A stretch of 64,000 nt of DNA from Pseudomonadota bacterium (GCA_022709365.1 JAKLIY010000014.1:26531-90530); one strand, 5' to 3'; counted from the stretch's first letter, positions 44,434-56,142 are shown. Translations and numbers: made by a program. The notes: generated by a model not told the origin, from the letters alone.

Positions 44434-45768
44434 TCATCGGCGGCTGTTTCCATTGTGCGGCGGCGCGGCAATTGATGAAGTTCGCAGTTCCAGCGGAAAA
44501 TCGCAGGTGAACACGCTGCCGACGCCCAGCTCACTGGCGATCCGCAACTGGCCGCCATGATGGTTGACGACATGCTTGACAATGGACAAACCCAGCCCAG
44601 TGCCGCCACTGCCGCGCGAACGGTCCCGGTTGACCCGATAAAATCGCTCGGTCAGCCGGGGCAAATGCTGGGGAGCGATGCCCTCGCCATTATCCGCGAC
44701 CTCCAGGTGAATCCCATCCGTATCGGTGAACCAGCGAATCCCGATCCGGCCCTCGGCGGGTGTATAGCGCACCGCGTTGAACACCAGGTTGGAAAAGGCA
44801 CTGTGTAGCTCTTTCTCACAACCCAAAATCCACAACTGCGGATCGGCACTGATGTCGATCTGATGGTTCCGTTCACCACTGAGCGCCAAGGCATCTTCGG
44901 CAATGTCGGTCAGTAGCTCCGGTACCGCCACCGGCCAACGAGGTGACTGCTCCTTGGGTGATTCCAGTCGGGCCAACATCAGCAAGTCCTCAAGGATGTG
45001 CAACATTCGGCGGGATTGCTGTTGCATACAGTGCAGCGGCTGCCGCCAGGTTTCCAGAGCCGCATCGTCGTTGTCGAGCAGGGTTTCCAGATAGCCGGTA
45101 ATCACCGTTAGCGGGGTACGCAGTTCATGCGAGACGTTGGCGACGAAATCACGCCGCATCTGCTCCAGGCGCCGGACCCGGGAAATATCGGTCGCTATCA
45201 ACAGGCGCTGTTTCTTTCCATACGGCACGATGCGAGCGCTCAGTAACAGCGGGCCATCGACCGGTGAGGGAAATTCGACACTATCGCCGTTACGTCGATG
45301 ATTCAGGAACGCGACAAAACCGGGATGTCGGAGTAAATGGGTGATCGGTAGACCCAGATCTCGACCGGATGTCAGGCCGAGCAATGACTGAGAAGCGCTG
45401 TTGCACCAGACCACCTTATCATCCTCGCCCAGCACCACGGCAGCGTCCGGCAAAGCCGCAGTCGCCTGCTGAAACTGTTGCAACAACCGGCTGAGTTTGC
45501 GCTTGCGTTTACGGCTCTGCCGACGCAGGCGCGTCACATGCGCGGCAATGCCTGCCCAGATAGAGTGGGTTTTCGGTGGGCTGGCGTCGGGGTCGCCGCT
45601 CAACCAGCGATCCAGCCGGTAGAGTTGCCACAACTGCCAGGCCAGACCACCCAGCGCGGCCAGCAACAATGCCAGGGTGAGCTGGTCGATCATCCAGCCC
45701 AGCAGGGCCGCACTGGCAAAGACCAGCGCCAGTTGCCGATATAACCTCAACCAGAATTGAGTGAGCAC
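44434..45768 (-). CDS. phoR: Phosphate regulon sensor histidine kinase PhoR
   Basis: Membrane kinase of 444 residues that phosphorylates PhoB when phosphate is scarce. Two N-terminal helices (about 10-48), then a PAS domain (about 100-190), a HisKA dimerisation domain with the phosphorylated His214 in NVSHELRTPL, and a HATPase domain with NLVFNAVRYTPAEG and GSGGTGLGLSIVKHVVNHHGG. It begins one base after the phoB stop. No large periplasmic domain, as expected of PhoR. Confidence 0.96.
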   Translation of the reverse strand: MLTQFWLRLYRQLALVFASAALLGWMIDQLTLALLLAALGGLAWQLWQLYRLDRWLSGDPDASPPKTHSIWAGIAAHVTRLRRQSRKRKRKLSRLLQQFQQATAALPDAAVVLGEDDKVVWCNSASQSLLGLTSGRDLGLPITHLLRHPGFVAFLNHRRNGDSVEFPSPVDGPLLLSARIVPYGKKQRLLIATDISRVRRLEQMRRDFVANVSHELRTPLTVITGYLETLLDNDDAALETWRQPLHCMQQQSRRMLHILEDLLMLARLESPKEQSPRWPVAVPELLTDIAEDALALSGERNHQIDISADPQLWILGCEKELHSAFSNLVFNAVRYTPAEGRIGIRWFTDTDGIHLEVADNGEGIAPQHLPRLTERFYRVNRDRSRGSGGTGLGLSIVKHVVNHHGGQLRIASELGVGSVFTCDFPLELRTSSIAAPPHNGNSRR

Positions 45769-45769
45769 G

Positions 45770-46462
45770 TTAAATCCGCGTCGAAAACCGATAGCCGGAA
45801 CCGCGCACCGTCTGGATCAGCGCATCGAAGCCATGCGGCTCCAGGGTCTTGCGCAACCGACGAATATGCACATCGACCGTCCGCTCCTCGACATAGACGT
45901 TGCTGCCCCACACCCGGTCCAGCAACTGGCCGCGACTGTAGACCCGCTCCAGGTGCGACATAAAAAACTCCAGCAACCGGTACTCGGTTGGCCCGATTTC
46001 CAACAACGTCTCGCCGACGCTGACCCGGTGACTGGCCAGATCCAGGGTCAGACCGTTAGCGCGCAGGATTTCATCCTCTCCTGCAGGTCCCCCCCGCCGC
46101 AAGACGGCCCGGATACGCGCCACCAGCTCCCGTGGCGAAAACGGCTTGGTCACATAGTCATCCGCGCCGCTTTCCAGGCCCTGCACCTTGTCTTCCTCCT
46201 CAGCGCGGGCGGTCAGCATGATGATGGGCAATTCCCGGGTCAGTTCGTCCTTCTTCAACCGGCGGGCATAATCGATGCCGCTAATGCCGGGCAGCATCCA
46301 ATCCAGCAAAATCAAATCCGGCAGGCACTCGGCAATACAAACCTGAGCCTGTCGGGCGTCGGCGGCCTGGTAGACTTCATAACCCGCATTAGTCAAGGCA
46401 AACACCACCATCTCCCGGATTGGTTGCTCATCTTCCACTAGCAGAATGTTTCTTGTGTTCAT
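45770..46462 (-). CDS. phoB: Phosphate regulon response regulator PhoB
   Basis: OmpR-family regulator of 230 residues. The receiver domain (1-120) has the acidic pocket at Glu10-Asp11, phospho-acceptor Asp54 in [10 protein letters not shown] and Lys of [14 protein letters not shown]. The winged-helix DNA-binding domain (about 132-228) includes [32 protein letters not shown], typical of PhoB. A Pho box lies 81 bases upstream, so it is probably autoregulated with phoR, sixA and ppx. Confidence 0.97.
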   Translation of the reverse strand: MNTRNILLVEDEQPIREMVVFALTNAGYEVYQAADARQAQVCIAECLPDLILLDWMLPGISGIDYARRLKKDELTRELPIIMLTARAEEEDKVQGLESGADDYVTKPFSPRELVARIRAVLRRGGPAGEDEILRANGLTLDLASHRVSVGETLLEIGPTEYRLLEFFMSHLERVYSRGQLLDRVWGSNVYVEERTVDVHIRRLRKTLEPHGFDALIQTVRGSGYRFSTRI

Positions 46463-46542
46463 GCGCCCTCTTGAATTGGCTCAAATGATCCCCAAGTCTC
46501 TCCACAGCCATCGTCACGTACTTCCCTATGTAAGGCAATTTG

Positions 46543-46560
46543 ATGACAAAGCCGTGACAG
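46543..46560 (-). promoter_or_regulatory. Pho box upstream of phoB
   Basis: Read on the - strand, CTGTCAC-GGCT-TTGTCAT is two seven-base half sites (each 6/7 to CTGTCAT) separated by four bases, the standard PhoB site. About 11 bases downstream is TACATA, a weak -10. The spacing suits PhoB-activated transcription of the phoB operon. Confidence 0.65.
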
Positions 46561-46628
46561 GGCCAGCAAATCATTCATTAGAGTATGGCGAAATTGACCC
46601 GGCAAGTGTCCGTACACCAGCGCCTTAA

Positions 46629-47642
<1,014 letters not shown>

Positions 47643-47704
47643 GGAGAGTAGCGAGTAGCGAAGGATCCCCTGAATTTGCGAACTCGCCACTTCCCGGCCT
47701 CGTC

Positions 47705-48223
47705 TCAAATCAGCGGTTTGGCCCACTCGTTGTCGGGGTTGTCGGCCACCGGGACAATCAGCACCGGGCGCTTCGACAACAGTGTCACCCGGCGACTGGT
47801 CGAACCCAGCAGATCGGTATGTGCATGGCCGGTATGGGCACCCATCACGATCAGATCGGCGTTGCGCTGATCGGCTTCGTACAGAATCACTTCGCAAGCC
47901 AGTCCGCTGACGACGCGAATTTCTGAAATGACTTCGGTTTGTTCGAGCGTAGTTCCCAGTTCTTCCGCGCAGAACGCTTCCAATCGTTGGTGAATTTTCT
48001 CCAGGAGACCTTGGGTCGCTTGATGATGGAGATCCTTCGCCGCATCGGGCTTCAAGTAGGAATCAATCAGGAACCGTACTGAATTGCTGAGCGGCTCAAC
48101 AACATGCAGCAAAACAATGCGGGCGCCTAATTGCTTGGCCAATCCCACAGTGAACCGAAAGACCGGTCGAGTGTGACTGCCCAACGCGGTGGTGTACAGG
48201 ATCGTTTTGACTTCGGGGACCAT
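47705..48223 (-). CDS. Universal stress protein (UspA family)
   Basis: Usp-fold protein of 172 residues. The N-terminal TILYTTALGSHTRPVFRFTVGLAKQLGARIVLLHVVEP and the C-terminal nucleotide-binding motif DLIVMGAHTGHAHTDLLGSTSRRV (G-2x-G-9x-G type) suggest an ATP-binding Usp. Such proteins rise under stress or starvation. It converges on trxB with about 60 bases between stops. Its specific role is not readable. Confidence 0.88.
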   Translation of the reverse strand: MVPEVKTILYTTALGSHTRPVFRFTVGLAKQLGARIVLLHVVEPLSNSVRFLIDSYLKPDAAKDLHHQATQGLLEKIHQRLEAFCAEELGTTLEQTEVISEIRVVSGLACEVILYEADQRNADLIVMGAHTGHAHTDLLGSTSRRVTLLSKRPVLIVPVADNPDNEWAKPLI

Positions 48224-48322
48224 GACTCACTCCAAACGAGAATGGAAACGGGGTAGAATAAATTCTTTATACTTTAAACATCATTCACAATCCATGGAAA
48301 CCAATACGCTGGAACATCCGCG

Positions 48323-48886
48323 ATGACGACCCTCACTGGGCAGAAAGCCAAAATGCTGGCTGGTGAACTCTATATCGCCAGTGACCCTGAGCTTTCTTCC
48401 GCCCACCTTCGCGCCCAAGCCCTGCTGGCCCGGTTTAACGCAACCCCAGTAGATGCCGCCGACGAACGACACCGGCTACTGACGGAGTTGTTTGCCCGGT
48501 GGAGCCAGGAGACCGTACTCAGACCGACATTCCAGTACGACTATGGCTTCAACATCACCATCGGGGACCGGACATTCATTAACTTTGATTGTGTCTTTCT
48601 CGACTGCAATCGCATCACGATTGGCGATGAAGTACAGATCGCGCCCGGCGTTCACATCTACACTGCGACGCATCCCCTGGAGGCCAAGGCGCGGCGCTCT
48701 GGCGTCGAGTACGCTCTCCCGGTGTCGATTGGCGATGGCGTCTGGCTGGGGGGCGGCGCTATCGTAGGTCCCGGCGTGACGATTGGGGACAATACGGTGG
48801 TAGGCGCTGGCAGCGTTATCATCCGCGACTTGCCGGCCAACGTCGTCGCCGCTGGCAATCCCTGTCGCGTTATCCGCCCGCTTTAA
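48323..48886 (+). CDS. Maltose/galactoside-type O-acetyltransferase (LbetaH family)
   Basis: Acetyl-CoA-dependent sugar O-acetyltransferase of 187 residues. The N-terminal Mac domain (about 7-60, KMLAGELYIASDPELSSAHLRAQALL) precedes a left-handed beta-helix of hexapeptide repeats with the active-site region IYTATHPLEAKARRSGVEYALPVSIGDGVWLGGGAIVGPGV. This is the pattern of maltose or galactoside acetyltransferases. Single gene, ATG start. Real acceptor sugar unknown. Confidence 0.92.
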   Translation: MTTLTGQKAKMLAGELYIASDPELSSAHLRAQALLARFNATPVDAADERHRLLTELFARWSQETVLRPTFQYDYGFNITIGDRTFINFDCVFLDCNRITIGDEVQIAPGVHIYTATHPLEAKARRSGVEYALPVSIGDGVWLGGGAIVGPGVTIGDNTVVGAGSVIIRDLPANVVAAGNPCRVIRPL

Positions 48887-48905
48887 AACCGGTCTACCGA
48901 CTCCT

Positions 48906-49268
48906 GTGCAGATCAGAAATTTTAAAAGTCATTGGTATTATTGGCATACCGGACACAAATTCGTTGCTATTTTAAGCATGATGATCAGTACATTAATCAT
49001 GTGGGGGTTTTTAGTATTTTCTGCCGACTGCTCCATCTGGGGAATCATCATTGCGGTGCTGTTGGATACTGTTGGTTTCTGGTTGGCCATCCTCTATGTG
49101 TTTTTCATAAGATACAATATTACTGAACTGATTGGTTTAAAAAGCAGTATAGATATGTTGATCGTTAACCATCTGGTTATTCCTATGCTTGTCGGCTTTT
49201 TTATAACCCGAATTTCCAGTTTTTCTGTAGCAAAAATATGCTCCTTCAGTCAACCGATGCAAGACTGA
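48906..49268 (+). CDS. Small membrane protein of unknown function
   Basis: Open frame of 120 residues, GTG start. Three hydrophobic stretches (FVAILSMMISTLIMWGFLVF, WGIIIAVLLDTVGFWLAILYVFF and MLIVNHLVIPMLVGFFITRI) suggest an integral membrane protein. The codon use is more AT-rich than the neighbours. I recognise no family. It begins 20 bases after the acetyltransferase stop and has no clear ribosome site. Confidence 0.55.
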   Translation: MQIRNFKSHWYYWHTGHKFVAILSMMISTLIMWGFLVFSADCSIWGIIIAVLLDTVGFWLAILYVFFIRYNITELIGLKSSIDMLIVNHLVIPMLVGFFITRISSFSVAKICSFSQPMQD

Positions 49269-49346
49269 CTTCCGGCCACACGCCGGCTGCGCTAATCTTG
49301 TCTGCGCAATGCTCACCCCTCACAACCACAATCAGGAGAAAGCTTC

Positions 49347-50231
49347 ATGTCCAAAACCGTGCGTCCGCGTCGTAGCGTCCTGTACATGCCCGGTTCCAAC
49401 GCCCGCGCCCTGGAAAAAGCCCGCACCCTGCCCGCCGATGGCTTCATTCTTGACCTGGAAGATGCGGTAGCTCCCGACGCCAAGGAAATCGCCCGTCAGC
49501 AGGTTTGCGCGGCGGTCAAGGCGGGAGGCTACGGTCAGCGCGAGCTGGTGATCCGCGTCAACGATCTTTCCAGCGCCTGGGGGCATGACGATATTGTCGC
49601 CGCCGCCCGCTCCGGCGCTCACGCTATCGTGCTGCCCAAGGTGGAAAGTGCTGACACCGTTTGTCAGGCCGAACACATCATGAGGGTAGCCGGCGCTCCG
49701 GATGACATGGCGATCTGGTGCATGATGGAAACCCCGCGCGGCATGTTGGAAGCACCCGCCATCACCGCCGCCAGCTCGCGTCTGTCCTGTCTGGTCATGG
49801 GCACCTCCGACCTAGCCAAGGACCTCAACTGCGCCCACACCCGTGAGCGACTGCCGTTGCTCACCTCGCTCGGTCTGTGCCTGCTGGCGGCCCGCGCCAA
49901 TGGTCTGGCGATTCTCGATGGCGTTTATCTGGACCTGAATGACGATGAAGGCTTCGAATACTCCTGCCAGCAGGGCGTGGAACTGGGCTTCGACGGCAAG
50001 ACGCTGATTCATCCGAAGACCATTGCCGTCACTAACCGCATCTTCGCGCCTTCGGAATCAGCCGTCGCCTGGTCGCGCAAGATCATCGCCGCTCACGCGG
50101 AAGCGGTGTCGCAAGGCAAAGGCGTGGTGGTGGTGGACGGCAAGCTGATTGAAAATCTGCATGTCGAAAGCGCGCATCGCCTGGTCAAATTGGCGGATGC
50201 CATCGCCGCCATGGAAGCGGCTAACGCCTGA
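49347..50231 (+). CDS. CoA-ester lyase (HpcH/HpaI aldolase, CitE/Mcl type)
   Basis: TIM-barrel lyase of 294 residues similar to citrate lyase beta chain and L-malyl-CoA/beta-methylmalyl-CoA lyases. Conserved parts are RRSVLYMPGSNARALEKA, GFILDLEDAVAPDAK, MMETPRGMLEAP (metal-ligand glutamate) and GFDGKTLIHPKTIAVTN. No citrate lyase alpha or gamma gene is adjacent, so a malyl-CoA or similar CoA-ester lyase is more likely. AGGAGA before the ATG. Its stop overlaps the apbE start (TGATG). Confidence 0.88.
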   Translation: MSKTVRPRRSVLYMPGSNARALEKARTLPADGFILDLEDAVAPDAKEIARQQVCAAVKAGGYGQRELVIRVNDLSSAWGHDDIVAAARSGAHAIVLPKVESADTVCQAEHIMRVAGAPDDMAIWCMMETPRGMLEAPAITAASSRLSCLVMGTSDLAKDLNCAHTRERLPLLTSLGLCLLAARANGLAILDGVYLDLNDDEGFEYSCQQGVELGFDGKTLIHPKTIAVTNRIFAPSESAVAWSRKIIAAHAEAVSQGKGVVVVDGKLIENLHVESAHRLVKLADAIAAMEAANA

Positions 50232-51301
50232 TGGAGGATGCCGGTCACGTCCCTCTTCCCTGTTCGCGGGGGAGAGGCTTCAGGCTCCGCGTCCTGGCGC
50301 TGGTCGGGCTGGCGCTGACGGCCGCCTGCGAGCCGCCGCCGCCTGATCCGACCGTGCGCTTTGCGGGATCGACCATGGGCACCAGCTATGATCTCAAACT
50401 GGTCCCGACACCCGGGCAGACCGCGCCCGCCGATCTCAAACAGCAGATCGAGGCTTTACTGGCGCGTATCAATCAAACCCTGTCCACCTACGATCCCCAA
50501 TCGGAACTGTCCCGGTTCAATCGCAACCCTAGCACTGACTGGATCGCGGTCTCGCCGGAACTGCAGCAAATCGTCGCTGAAGCGCTGCGCATCAGCGAAC
50601 TCAGCAGCGGCGCATTCGATATCACGGTCGGCCCGCTGGTCAACCTGTGGGGCTTCGGCCCGGAGCCACGCCGCGACCAGGTTCCCACCGATACGCAGAT
50701 CGCCCAGACCCGTGAGCGGGTCGGTTACTGGCGGTTGAGCGCTCGCCAGAAACCGCCAGCGTTGAAGAAAGAACGTCCTGATCTTTATGTCGATCTATCC
50801 GCCATCGCCAAAGGCTATGGTGTGGATCAACTGGCGGCGTTAGCGGAGACTGTGGGCATCAATAACTATCTGGCGTCCATTGGCGGCGAAATTCGCGCCA
50901 AAGGTCACAATGGCCGGGGGCAACCCTGGACGATTGCCATTGAAAAGCCGGTGGTCGGGCAACGGGCGGTCGAACGGCTCATTCAACTCGGCGACCACAG
51001 CATTTCCACCTCAGGCGACTATCGCAACTTCTTCGAGCAAAACGGTCAGCGTTATTCGCACATCATCAACCCTCACACGGGCCGACCAGTTCCACAAACT
51101 CTGGCATCCGTAACGGTTATCAGCGACCAGTCCATGATCGCCGACGCTACCGCCACAACCTTGATGGCGGCAGGACCGGAATTCGGTTTCCAACTCGCTG
51201 CTGAACATCATCTGGCCGCTTTCTTCATCCTGGCCGGGCCGGATAGTCGCTTTGAGGAACGCTATACGCCAGAATTCACGGGCTATCTCGTTCCTCAATA
51301 A
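50231..51301 (+). CDS. apbE: FAD:protein FMN transferase ApbE
   Basis: Transfers FMN from FAD to a threonine of target proteins, such as Na+-NQR or Rnf subunits, outside the membrane. The protein has 356 residues with a lipoprotein-like signal: hydrophobic VLALVGLALTAAC with the lipobox cysteine at about residue 33. Catalytic parts are GSTMGTSYDLKL, YVDLSAIAKGYGVDQLA, SIGGEIRAKG and IINPHTGRPV. The first 20 residues (GHVPLPCSRGRGFRLR) come from a palindromic repeat, so the natural signal start may have been altered. No target operon is visible nearby. Confidence 0.92.
   Translation: MEDAGHVPLPCSRGRGFRLRVLALVGLALTAACEPPPPDPTVRFAGSTMGTSYDLKLVPTPGQTAPADLKQQIEALLARINQTLSTYDPQSELSRFNRNPSTDWIAVSPELQQIVAEALRISELSSGAFDITVGPLVNLWGFGPEPRRDQVPTDTQIAQTRERVGYWRLSARQKPPALKKERPDLYVDLSAIAKGYGVDQLAALAETVGINNYLASIGGEIRAKGHNGRGQPWTIAIEKPVVGQRAVERLIQLGDHSISTSGDYRNFFEQNGQRYSHIINPHTGRPVPQTLASVTVISDQSMIADATATTLMAAGPEFGFQLAAEHHLAAFFILAGPDSRFEERYTPEFTGYLVPQ
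50249..50277. repeat. CCCTCT palindromic repeat at the apbE 5' end
   Basis: CCCTCTTCCC (50251-50260) faces GGGGGAGAGG (50268-50277) with mismatches around TGTTCGC. It is a degenerate member of the CCCTCTCCC family lying just inside the apbE reading frame, before the lipoprotein signal. Confidence 0.55.
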
Positions 51302-51377
51302 CCTTGAGATGTGCATCTGTCAGGCGGAGAGGTGATGGAGTTCAAACGCTGGCAACCCTCATGAGGAGTTTCAAACC

Positions 51378-52496
51378 ATGTTGATTGGTGTACCCAAAGA
51401 AATCAAAGTCCATGAATACCGGGTGGGCCTGACTCCAGACAGTGTGCGGGAATTCACCGCTCACGGTCACTCGGTGCTAGTGGAAACCCATGCCGGGGTC
51501 GGCATTGGCCGTTTGGACGACGCCTATCGGGCGGCTGGCGCACAAATCGCCGCTGCCCCCGCCGAAATCTTTGCCCAGGCCGACCTGATCGTGAAAGTTA
51601 AGGAACCACAGGCGGTCGAACGTCAGATGCTGCGCCCAGGCCAGATGCTGTTCACCTACCTGCATCTCGCCCCTGATCCGGATCAGACCCGGGATCTCAT
51701 CAAGAGCGGCGCCATCTGCATCGCTTACGAAACCGTGACGGATGACCAGGGGGGATTGCCGCTGCTGGCCCCGATGTCTCAGGTCGCCGGTCGGTTGTCG
51801 ATTCAGGCGGGCGCGGCGGCGCTGGAACGAGCCAAGGGCGGGCGCGGCATCCTGTTGGGTGGCGTGCCGGGCGTCGCTCCGGCCAAAGTGGTCGTTATCG
51901 GCGGCGGCGTGGTCGGTGAAAACGCCATCTATATGGCGCTGGGTATGGCTGCGGATGTGACCGTGCTCGACCATCAGGTGAGCGTCCTGGCGCGGCTGGC
52001 GCAACGCTTCGGCGCGGCGCTCAAGACCGTGTACTCCACCCGGGCGGCGCTGGAAGAGTATGTTCTACAAGCAGACCTGGTGATTGGCGGGGTACTGGTT
52101 GCCGGCGCTGAGGCGCCGAAACTGGTGACTCGCGACATGATCCGGCGGATGAAACCCGGTGCAGTGTTGGTGGATGTCGCTATTGACCAGGGCGGCTGCT
52201 TCGAAACCTCCCATCCGACCACTCACGCCGAGCCGACCTATATGGTGGATGGCGTCGTGCATTATTGCGTCGCTAACATGCCGGGGGCGGTGCCCCATAC
52301 TTCGACCTATGCCCTCAACAACGCCACCCTCCCCTACGCCCTGGCGCTGGCTGAAAAAGGCTACAAAAAGGCGCTGCTGGAAAATCCCCATTTCCTGGCT
52401 GGCCTCAACGTTTGCAAGGGCCAGGTGACTTATCAGGCGGTCGCCGACGACCTCGGCTACGAATACGTCGATCCGCGCACCGCCCTTGCTGATTGA
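51378..52496 (+). CDS. ald: Alanine dehydrogenase
   Basis: Oxidatively deaminates L-alanine to pyruvate and ammonia with NAD+, or the reverse. Length 372 residues, the family standard. Diagnostic parts are [20 protein letters not shown] at the N-terminus, [10 protein letters not shown] (substrate lysine region), the NAD-binding [20 protein letters not shown] and [29 protein letters not shown]-like site before the ATG. Single gene. Confidence 0.96.
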   Translation: MLIGVPKEIKVHEYRVGLTPDSVREFTAHGHSVLVETHAGVGIGRLDDAYRAAGAQIAAAPAEIFAQADLIVKVKEPQAVERQMLRPGQMLFTYLHLAPDPDQTRDLIKSGAICIAYETVTDDQGGLPLLAPMSQVAGRLSIQAGAAALERAKGGRGILLGGVPGVAPAKVVVIGGGVVGENAIYMALGMAADVTVLDHQVSVLARLAQRFGAALKTVYSTRAALEEYVLQADLVIGGVLVAGAEAPKLVTRDMIRRMKPGAVLVDVAIDQGGCFETSHPTTHAEPTYMVDGVVHYCVANMPGAVPHTSTYALNNATLPYALALAEKGYKKALLENPHFLAGLNVCKGQVTYQAVADDLGYEYVDPRTALAD

Positions 52497-52606
52497 ACGA
52501 CGCCAATCTCTGAACCCCCGCTGGGCACCGTCGAAAGCAAGCGCGAGGAAGCGGGTGAGGAGGAGTTGGAACAGGCATCAGTTGCCTTCATTATGGAATT
52601 CCCTGC

Positions 52607-53539
52607 ATGACCCTCTCAGCCCTGACCCTGCGCGATTTGCGCAAAACCTATGCGAACGGCTTCGAAGCCCTGCGCGGCATCGATCTTGAAGTCGCAGAAG
52701 GAGAGTTTTTTGCCCTGCTCGGCCCCAACGGCGCGGGCAAGTCTACGACCATCGGCATTATCTGCTCGCTGGTGCGCAAGACCGGCGGTATGGCGCAGGT
52801 ATTCGGCCATGACCTGGATACCGACTTGTCCGCCGCCAAGCGCTGCATCGGCCTGGTGCCGCAGGAATTTAATTTCAACCAGTTCGAGCCAGTCGCCGAG
52901 ATCGTGATCAACCAGGCCGGTTATTACGGCTTGCCCCGTGAATTGGCCCGCCAGCGCGCTGAAACCTGTCTCAGGCAACTCGGTCTGTGGGACAAACGCC
53001 GGCAGATGGCGCGACAACTGTCCGGGGGGATGAAGCGACGGCTGATGATCGCCCGGGCGCTGGTGCATGAACCGAAACTGCTGATTCTGGACGAACCGAC
53101 CGCCGGAGTGGACATTGAAATTCGCCGGTCGATGTGGGACTTCCTGCGCGAGATTAACATGCGCGGCGTGACGATTATTCTGACCACGCATTATCTGGAA
53201 GAGGCGGAAAGTTTGTGTCGCCATATTGCGATTATTGACGGCGGCGCGATTATCGAGAATACCCGAATGCAGACGTTGTTGAATCGCCTGAATCTGGAAA
53301 CTTTCGTACTGAATCTCCAGCACCCGCTGCAAGCAGTGCCGGAGATTCCGGGCTATCCCCTGCGCCGGCTGGATGATTTAACTCTCGAAGTGGACGTGGC
53401 TAAAGAGCGGGGCGTCAATGCATTATTTCAGCAGTTGTCCGCGCACGGCATTGAGGTTTCCAGCCTGCGCAACAAGGCGAACCGGCTGGAGGAACTGTTT
53501 TTGCGGTTGGTGGAAAAAAGCGACACTGCGACAAGCTGA
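52607..53539 (+). CDS. yadG: ABC transporter ATP-binding protein (YadG-like)
   Basis: ATPase subunit of 310 residues of an ABC-2 type exporter. Walker A is LLGPNGAGKSTT (about 42-53), signature LSGGMKRRLM, Walker B LLILDEPTAGVD and the switch histidine in TIILTTHYLEEAE. The permease YadH lies downstream, but a HicB gene and a HicA remnant intervene. Substrate unknown in this family. ATG start at 52607, without a strong ribosome site. Confidence 0.92.
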   Translation: MTLSALTLRDLRKTYANGFEALRGIDLEVAEGEFFALLGPNGAGKSTTIGIICSLVRKTGGMAQVFGHDLDTDLSAAKRCIGLVPQEFNFNQFEPVAEIVINQAGYYGLPRELARQRAETCLRQLGLWDKRRQMARQLSGGMKRRLMIARALVHEPKLLILDEPTAGVDIEIRRSMWDFLREINMRGVTIILTTHYLEEAESLCRHIAIIDGGAIIENTRMQTLLNRLNLETFVLNLQHPLQAVPEIPGYPLRRLDDLTLEVDVAKERGVNALFQQLSAHGIEVSSLRNKANRLEELFLRLVEKSDTATS

Positions 53540-53621
53540 ATCAGTTTTCTCCACGACAAGCTCTACCTCCTTGATACCTGTTGACCGAATTCGCCGCTGC
53601 ACTGGACAGTGGGGAAGCCGA

Positions 53622-53684
53622 AGTGGCAAGCAGTTAGGTATCGGGCTGATGAACAAGATCAAGAAAGATCTCGGGCTGAAATAG
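53622..53684 (+). pseudogene. Remnant of a HicA toxin gene
   Basis: The 20 codons before a TAG read SGKQLGIGLMNKIKKDLGLK, which resembles the C-terminal end of HicA toxins (a conserved GLLxKIxKDLGL-like tail). No HicA start, RNA-binding domain or histidine is visible upstream, so only the 3' end remains. It precedes the HicB gene, the normal HicA-HicB order. Tentative. Confidence 0.35.
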
Positions 53685-53693
53685 GAGGCGATG

Positions 53694-54119
53694 ATGTTGA
53701 TTTATCCCGTAGAACTAACCCCCGATGACAACGACACCCTCCTGGTCACATTCCCGGACGTGCCGGAAGCCGTCACGTTTGGCGAAGACGAAGCCGAAGC
53801 GCTGCTGATGGCTGAAGATGCGCTGCTGGTGATGCTCTCTGCCTATATGGATGACCGTCAGCCCATTCCTGAACCTTCCCCACTGAACAGACGGCCCGGC
53901 GTAGCGCTAAAAGTCACAGCCTCTGCAAAGATAGTCCTCTACAACGCCCTGTTAGCGGCAGGCAAGCGGAAAACCGATCTGGCGCAGATGCTGAACTTGA
54001 CCGCTATCCAAGTCGATCATTTGCTGTCGCTCCACCACAAAAGTCGCATCGAACAGATTGAAACGGCGCTGGCGGCCTTGGGCAAACGGCTGATTGTGGA
54101 AATGCGCGAGGCGGCTTAA
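53694..54119 (+). CDS. HicB-family antitoxin
   Basis: Protein of 141 residues. The N-terminal partly degraded RNase H-like HicB domain reads YPVELTPDDNDTLLVTFPDVPEAVTFGEDEAEALLMAEDALL, and a C-terminal helix-turn-helix region reads NALLAAGKRKTDLAQMLNLTAIQVDHLLSLHHKSRIEQIETALAALGKRL. ATG 53694 has GGAGG five bases upstream; ATG 53691 is too close to it. No intact HicA partner, so it may be a solitary antitoxin or regulator. It splits the yadG-yadH pair. Confidence 0.88.
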   Translation: MLIYPVELTPDDNDTLLVTFPDVPEAVTFGEDEAEALLMAEDALLVMLSAYMDDRQPIPEPSPLNRRPGVALKVTASAKIVLYNALLAAGKRKTDLAQMLNLTAIQVDHLLSLHHKSRIEQIETALAALGKRLIVEMREAA

Positions 54120-54132
54120 CTTAAGGAAACCC

Positions 54133-54906
54133 ATGCCCTTTCATGCCCAACTGATTGCCCTGCAAACCATCCTGATCAAGGAAACCTTGCGGTTCCTGCG
54201 TATCTGGATTCAAACCATTCTGCCGCCGGCAGTGACCACCGCCCTGTATTTCATCATTTTCGGCCAATTGATCGGCGCGCAACTGGGGCCAGTGGAAGGG
54301 TTGAGCTATACCCAGTTCATTGCCCCTGGCCTGATCATGCTGGCGGTCATCACCAACTCCTATTCCAACGTGGTGTCTTCATTCTTCAGCGCCAAGTTCC
54401 AGCGCCATATCGAGGAAATGCTGGTCTCGCCCTTGCCGAACACGATGATTGTCCTTGGCTTCGTCGGCGGTGGTTTGGCGCGCGGCCTGGCGGTGAGTCT
54501 CGCGGTGATCGTAACCTCGCTGTTCTTCGCCGATCTGCACTGGCAACATCCACTCATCACCTTCGCGGTCATCGTTCTGACTTCGGTGTTGTTCGCGCTC
54601 GCTGGACTGATCAACGGCATTTACGCCAAAAGCTTCGATGACATCTCAGTGGTCCCCACCTTCGTCCTCACCCCGCTCATCTATCTCGGCGGCATTTTCT
54701 ACTCGATTCAGATGCTCCCGCCATTCTGGCAGGACATTTCGCTGTTCAACCCCATTCTGTACATGATCAACGCCTTCCGCTTCGGCATTCTGGGTGTTTC
54801 CGATATCGATGTTCGACTGGCCTTCGCCATCATTCTGCTATTTATCATCACCCTGTTCGTCTACAGCCTGTGGTTGTTGCGGCGTGGCACCGGCATTCGT
54901 AGCTGA
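54133..54906 (+). CDS. yadH: ABC-2 type permease (YadH-like)
   Basis: Membrane subunit of 257 residues with six hydrophobic helices. Closely YadH-like throughout: [15 protein letters not shown] start, [69 protein letters not shown] and [22 protein letters not shown] 54133 has AAGGAAA upstream and matches the family start; an earlier GTG in frame overlaps hicB. Partner of the ATPase at 52607. Confidence 0.93.
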   Translation: MPFHAQLIALQTILIKETLRFLRIWIQTILPPAVTTALYFIIFGQLIGAQLGPVEGLSYTQFIAPGLIMLAVITNSYSNVVSSFFSAKFQRHIEEMLVSPLPNTMIVLGFVGGGLARGLAVSLAVIVTSLFFADLHWQHPLITFAVIVLTSVLFALAGLINGIYAKSFDDISVVPTFVLTPLIYLGGIFYSIQMLPPFWQDISLFNPILYMINAFRFGILGVSDIDVRLAFAIILLFIITLFVYSLWLLRRGTGIRS

Positions 54907-54983
54907 TCCCACACACCAGCAAGGTGCAGCAATTGCGATTAACGGCTAATTCGTGCATTCATTTCAATTTCTTCTACGCTTAA

Positions 54984-56060
<1,077 letters not shown>

Positions 56061-56142
56061 CGCCCTCCTTTTGACCTGACCGCCTCATGCCCCGCATCAA
56101 GTCAAGAGGCGGCGGTTCGCGCTTTCGTTCGGAGAGTCCCCC

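Noticed and set aside
49347..50231. Citrate lyase beta subunit
   Set aside because: No citrate lyase alpha or gamma genes or accessory genes lie nearby, so a stand-alone CoA-ester lyase is the better call.
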